Origin: Streptantibioticus ferralitis
Lineage (GTDB): Bacteria > Actinomycetota > Actinomycetes > Streptomycetales > Streptomycetaceae
NCBI RefSeq assembly: GCF_029223525.1
Contig: NZ_JARHTQ010000007.1
Span: 62,001 to 126,000, forward strand
Direction of reading: 5' to 3'
Length of the DNA: 64,000 nt
Each line of letters begins with the position of its first letter. Position 1 is the stretch's first letter. The notes beneath the pieces are model-generated. The model saw nothing but the letters and a program-made list of their open reading frames with translations, made no database searches and was not told the DNA's origin. Both the position numbers and the translations under genes were made by a program. Below, one piece after another: positions 60,775 through 64,000 of this stretch.

Positions 60775-62319
60775 ATGTCTGCCGATGCCGGCGATTTCCG
60801 TACTTACGTGGAGGAGAACCTCGACGCCCTGGGGACTGACCCCGGGCGGGAGACTCTGGTCCACGAGGGGCGGCGCATGACCGCGGGAGAACTCCGTGAA
60901 CTTGTCTACCGGATGGCGCGGGCACTGCAGGCCCAAGGGATAGGCCGCGGTGAGACGGTCACGTTGCTGTGCGGGAACCTTCCGGAGACCATCGCCGCAC
61001 GCTATGCCGCCAATCTGATCGGTTGCCGGGTCAACCACCTCTACAACAAGCTGTCGGCCGAGGTTCAGGCCGCGATCGTCCAGGACGTCGAGACCCGAGC
61101 GCTGATCGTCGACCCGCGTCTCGCCGAGCGCGCCGCTGAGGTGACCGATCGGACGTCGGTCAAGGACGTCCTCGTGCTCGGTCCCTCGGAGATCGGTTCG
61201 GACCTCCTGGCGCTGGCCGCCGAGGAGTCCGCGGAACCGTTCGCCAGCCAGGCCGATCCGCAGGACATCTGCACCATCCGCCACACCGGCGGCACCACCG
61301 GCCATCCCAAGGGCATCTGCACCTCCTTCGAGCAGACGCGGGGCCTGCGTGGACGGCTGCCGGAGACCCGGGACGACATGCACCGGCAGTTGGTGTGCAC
61401 CACCTTGGCCCACGCCGCAGGCCTCCTTGTCGACGACACCCTCAACTCGGGCGGCGTCGTGGTGCTCCTGGAGGACTTCGACCCCGCGGCCGTGCTGGCC
61501 ACGATCGAGCGTGAGCGCATCACCCACCTGTTCCTGCTGCCGCCGCTGCTCTACCAGTTGATGGACCATCCGCACGCTGCCCGCACCGACACCTCCAGCC
61601 TGAGCAGTGTGGTGTACGGGGGCTGCCAGTCGTCCCCCGCCCGGATCGCCGACGCCGTGCGGCGCTTCGGCAAGGTGCTGCTCCAGTTCTACGGGCAGAA
61701 CGAGGCCGGTGGCATCAGCGTGCTCACCACCGAGGATCACGATGTGGAGCGTCCGGAGCGGCTGCGCTCCGCGGGCAAGGTGTTGGACGATGTCGAGGTC
61801 GCCATCCGCGACGAGTCCGGCCGCGACCTGCCCGCGGGCGAGCACGGCGAGATTTGCGTGCGCTCCGACCAGATCATGACGGGGTACTGGAAGCAGCCCG
61901 AGTTGACCGCCGAGGTGCTGCGGGACGGCTGGCTGCACACCGGTGACATCGGCTACCTGGACGACGAGGGATATCTGACGATCGTCGACCGGCTCAAGGA
62001 CATGATCGTCGTGGTGGGCGGCCATGTGTACACCACGGAGCTTGAGGACCTGCTCAACTCACACCCGCAGGTGCTGCAAAGCGCCGTCTTCGGCGTCCGG
62101 GACGACGACCGGATGGAGCGGGTGCACGCGGCCGTCGTACGCGTACCGGGCAGCGCGGTCGACGAGCGGCAGCTGCGCGAGATGGTGCGCGGGGAGCGCG
62201 GTGCGATGTACGAGCCCGCCCGGATCACGTTCGTCGAGGCCTTGCCGTTGACGGACGCGGGCAAGCCGGACAAGAAGCGGCTGCGCCAGGAGGCTGAACG
62301 GGCGCACGCTCTGAGCTGA
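60775..62319 (+). CDS. Fatty-acid-type acyl-CoA ligase
   Basis: 514 residues of the class I adenylate-forming family. P-loop IRHTGGTTGHPKG (residue ~163), YGGCQSSPARI, FYGQNEAGG, GEICVRSDQIMTGYW, the hinge GDIGYLDDEGYLTIVDRLKDMIVVVGG and the terminal lysine in TDAGKPDKKRLRQ. It activates a carboxylic acid (fatty, benzoic or similar) to the CoA thioester. AGGAGGAG at ideal distance sets the start. Stands alone; a dyad upstream hints at local control. Confidence 0.92.
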   Translation: MSADAGDFRTYVEENLDALGTDPGRETLVHEGRRMTAGELRELVYRMARALQAQGIGRGETVTLLCGNLPETIAARYAANLIGCRVNHLYNKLSAEVQAAIVQDVETRALIVDPRLAERAAEVTDRTSVKDVLVLGPSEIGSDLLALAAEESAEPFASQADPQDICTIRHTGGTTGHPKGICTSFEQTRGLRGRLPETRDDMHRQLVCTTLAHAAGLLVDDTLNSGGVVVLLEDFDPAAVLATIERERITHLFLLPPLLYQLMDHPHAARTDTSSLSSVVYGGCQSSPARIADAVRRFGKVLLQFYGQNEAGGISVLTTEDHDVERPERLRSAGKVLDDVEVAIRDESGRDLPAGEHGEICVRSDQIMTGYWKQPELTAEVLRDGWLHTGDIGYLDDEGYLTIVDRLKDMIVVVGGHVYTTELEDLLNSHPQVLQSAVFGVRDDDRMERVHAAVVRVPGSAVDERQLREMVRGERGAMYEPARITFVEALPLTDAGKPDKKRLRQEAERAHALS

Positions 62320-62441
62320 CCCGACCTCACTGAAGAATCGTTACTCCCCAGACGTTGGGGCGCAGCCGCACGTGGTCGGCGTGCGCTGCCTGACGACCTG
62401 CCAGGTGTGGCGCTCGTCCTGTGCCGCTGCGGTCGTGATGC

Positions 62442-62481
62442 CGCGAGGCCCCACCGGGCTGACGTCCGGTGGGGCCTCGCG
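62442..62481. terminator. Bidirectional terminator hairpin
   Basis: CGCGAGGCCCCACCGG (62442-62457) pairs perfectly with 62466-62481 around an 8-nt loop, between the ends of two convergent genes. Confidence 0.85.
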
Positions 62482-62547
62482 ATGTCGATCGGGAGATCTC
62501 CGTCAGCCATTCCCCGTTACCGCGACGAGTGCTCGGCCGGCCGGGTG

Positions 62548-63228
62548 CTATCCGGCGTTCTGGTGCGCTCGCGCCGCCAGATGGGCCGGGACCGGTATGT
62601 CGTCGGGGAGTGTGGGGTCGGGTTCGAGGGCGCCCCAGCTGGCGTGGAGGGGGAGCACGCCCGCCCAGACGGCGCGTTCCGCGTCGGGGATGTCACCGTC
62701 GTCCGGCGGACCGGTGCGGATCTTCACGGACGCTTCTTCGAGGGACAGGGCGAGCAGAACGGTGGCGGCGAGTTCCTTGCGGTTGGGCTGGCGGGCGTAG
62801 TCCCACTGGCCGGGGACGATGTGTTCGGTCAGGCACCGTAGACCGGCGAGTTTCTCCTCCGGGTCGGTGAGCGCCCGCGGCACGCCGTAGATCATCGCGC
62901 TGCGGTAGTTGACGCCGTGTTCGAACACGGAGCGGGCCAGCACGAGTCCGTCGACGTGAGTGACCGTGACACAGACCGTGGTCCGGGGCGAGGCGACCAG
63001 ACTGCGGCTGGCGACCGAGCCGTGGAGGTACAAGGTGGTCTCGTCGGCGCCGTAGACGGTCGGCACGACCATGGTGTGTCCGTCCACGACGACACCGAGG
63101 TGGCACAGGAAGCCGACCTTCAAGATGGCGTTGAGGTCCGCCCGGTCGCGGCTGCCCTGCTCGCGCAGGCGCCGGTGGCGGGTGCGTTCGGTCTCCGGCA
63201 GGACATGGCTCGGCGTCTGCTCGCTCAT
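62548..63228 (-). CDS. Pyridoxamine-oxidase-fold flavin protein
   Basis: 226 residues of the FMN-binding split barrel family. RDRADLNAILKVGFLCHLGVVVDGHTMVVPTVYGAD, TLYLHGSVASRSL, VCVTVTHVDGLVLARSVFEHGVNYRSAMIYG and KELAATVLLALSLEEASVKIRTGPPDD match nitroimidazole-resistance/NimA-like and PPOX-class proteins. Binding of FMN or F420 is expected; the substrate is unknown. The ATG at 63228 has only AGAGAGA as a ribosome site and is preceded by two direct repeats. Confidence 0.9.
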   Translation of the reverse strand: MSEQTPSHVLPETERTRHRRLREQGSRDRADLNAILKVGFLCHLGVVVDGHTMVVPTVYGADETTLYLHGSVASRSLVASPRTTVCVTVTHVDGLVLARSVFEHGVNYRSAMIYGVPRALTDPEEKLAGLRCLTEHIVPGQWDYARQPNRKELAATVLLALSLEEASVKIRTGPPDDGDIPDAERAVWAGVLPLHASWGALEPDPTLPDDIPVPAHLAARAHQNAG

Positions 63229-63237
63229 TCGGTCTCT

Positions 63238-63265
63238 CTGTCGGTACGGCGACTGTCGGTACGGC
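63238..63265. promoter_or_regulatory. 13-bp direct repeat next to the flavin protein start
   Basis: CTGTCGGTACGGC occurs at 63238-63250 and again at 63253-63265, a period of 15 bp, ending 10 bp before the start codon. Tandem repeats here could bind a regulator or shape the leader. Confidence 0.6.
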
Positions 63266-63287
63266 AGCGCGAGCCGGTCAGCGGCAC

Positions 63288-63313
63288 CCAGCCTGCGCCG
63301 TGGCGCAGGCTGG
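63288..63313. terminator. Hairpin between methyltransferase and flavin protein genes
   Basis: CCAGCCTGCGCC (63288-63299) and its exact complement (63302-63313) are separated by 2 nt. It lies after the methyltransferase gene and before the flavin protein on the same strand, so it probably ends the first transcript. Confidence 0.65.
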
Positions 63314-63499
63314 CGCTGCGGCCAAGTGGAGGACGCGTCGGTGATGATCGAAGACTAGCGATCTGCTTTGTGTATGACCATGGTCTCAACCGAATCAGTT
63401 GTCGGTTGGAGAGATCGCAACGGATATCATGTCGAAGCCGCCTGTGACGCAGTGGAGCCACATGGCGTCGGCTGAGCACGGGCGGCCCGGCGGCCCCCC

Positions 63500-64000
63500 T
63501 CAGCCCAGGCGTCGTACTTTGACGGAGCCGTCCTTCCAGGTGGTCAACTGGCCGTCGGGGCCGGTCTGGACGCGTTCATGCTCCTCCTTGACCAGCACTT
63601 CCCACTGCCCCTCCGGAAGGTCCAGGTCTTCGATGACCTCGTCCGGCGTGGGCAGGCGCATCTCGGAGTGCGGGCTGTGTTCGGATGTGGGGAACGCCGT
63701 GTGTCCTGCGATGAGGAGCACCCCGCCCGGCGCGACGGCCGAGGCGGCGGTGTGCAGGATCCTCTCCCGCGGCAGGTCGCCGGGGGAGTGCAGGAACTGG
63801 GCGGAGACGAGATCGAAGGTGCCGGAAGGGAAGGACGCCGCGAGGTCGTACTGCTGCCAGTCGATCCGGTCGCGGACACCTGCGGTGGCCGCGTGCTTGG
63901 CCGCTCGGTCCAGGGCGACACGGGAGATGTCGACCGCGGTGACGCGCCAGTCTCGCTGCGCGAGCCAGATCGCATCGGCCCCCTCACCGCATCCCAGGTC
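63500..64000 (-). CDS. Class I SAM-dependent methyltransferase (partial)
   Basis: The C-terminal 166 residues; the start lies beyond the right edge. SAM motif I is DLGCGEGADAIWLAQRDW, motif II VTAVDISRVALDRAAKHA, and FDLVSAQFLHSP is the acidic motif; APGGVLLIAGH follows. The tail (PDEVIEDLDLPEGQWEVLVKEEHER, LTTWKDGSVKVRRLG) is common in actinomycete small-molecule methyltransferases. The substrate is unknown. Confidence 0.9.
   Translation of the reverse strand, partial: DLGCGEGADAIWLAQRDWRVTAVDISRVALDRAAKHAATAGVRDRIDWQQYDLAASFPSGTFDLVSAQFLHSPGDLPRERILHTAASAVAPGGVLLIAGHTAFPTSEHSPHSEMRLPTPDEVIEDLDLPEGQWEVLVKEEHERVQTGPDGQLTTWKDGSVKVRRLG

Overview
The window looks like chromosome from a Streptomyces-type actinomycete. 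Base composition is very G+C rich with strong third-position bias. GTG and TTG starts are common, Shine-Dalgarno sites are purine rich, and several genes look leaderless. Family content agrees: a tuf3-type second EF-Tu, a MerR-PP2C fusion, a Pls/PosA-type NRPS, DUF5996, a LURP-one-like protein and many secreted proteins of unknown role. There is no rRNA, tRNA, CRISPR array, complete insertion sequence or prophage that I can see.

Layout. 0-6.7 kb: PaaK-like ligase, frameshifted GNAT, beta-lactamase-fold hydrolase and acetyl-CoA synthetase. 6.7-12.7 kb: tuf3, a VWA protein, the MerR-PP2C fusion, a DinB/nucleotidyltransferase pair and a MASE1 membrane protein. 12.7-20.3 kb: a worn region of metal and drug transport with a CDF exporter and divergent ArsR, remnants of an MFS pump, a P-type ATPase and a second ArsR, then a PLP aminotransferase divergent from an HxlR regulator, a frameshifted ArsR-AHSA1 fusion and an MFS pump. 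20.7-29.5 kb: a secreted SH3-like protein and, all on the minus strand, a four-gene unit. 30-38.7 kb: DUF5996, pirin, zwf-gnd, a secreted protein, a P450 and a Usp. 39-48.7 kb: FMN reductase, SDR, secreted proteins, a PhnZ-like HD protein, a secreted C15-like protein, PolX and a membrane protein. 48.8-64 kb: permease with its GntR regulator, two glycosyltransferase-type enzymes, a glutamine amidotransferase, an AviRb-like rRNA methylase, an LCAT-type lipase, an acyl-CoA ligase, a flavin protein and a methyltransferase cut by the window edge.

The most interesting locus is 21194-29498: a Pls/PosA-type single-module NRPS (A-T followed by three membrane/beta-helix repeats), a diaminobutyrate:2-oxoglutarate aminotransferase, an aspartokinase and an M1 zinc peptidase, in that order of transcription. 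Aspartokinase feeds aspartate semialdehyde, the aminotransferase turns it into L-2,4-diaminobutyrate, and the NRPS could polymerise it and move it through the membrane. The peptidase could trim or destroy the polymer. I infer a poly-diaminobutyrate (cationic homopoly-amino-acid) pathway; the product itself cannot be read from DNA.

The second general feature is decay. At least a dozen genes are broken by single-base indels (several in G/C runs), an in-frame stop or internal deletions, including a head-to-head deletion scar that fused the ends of a P-type ATPase and an ArsR gene. Either this is a degrading chromosomal region or some of the homopolymer indels are sequencing errors.
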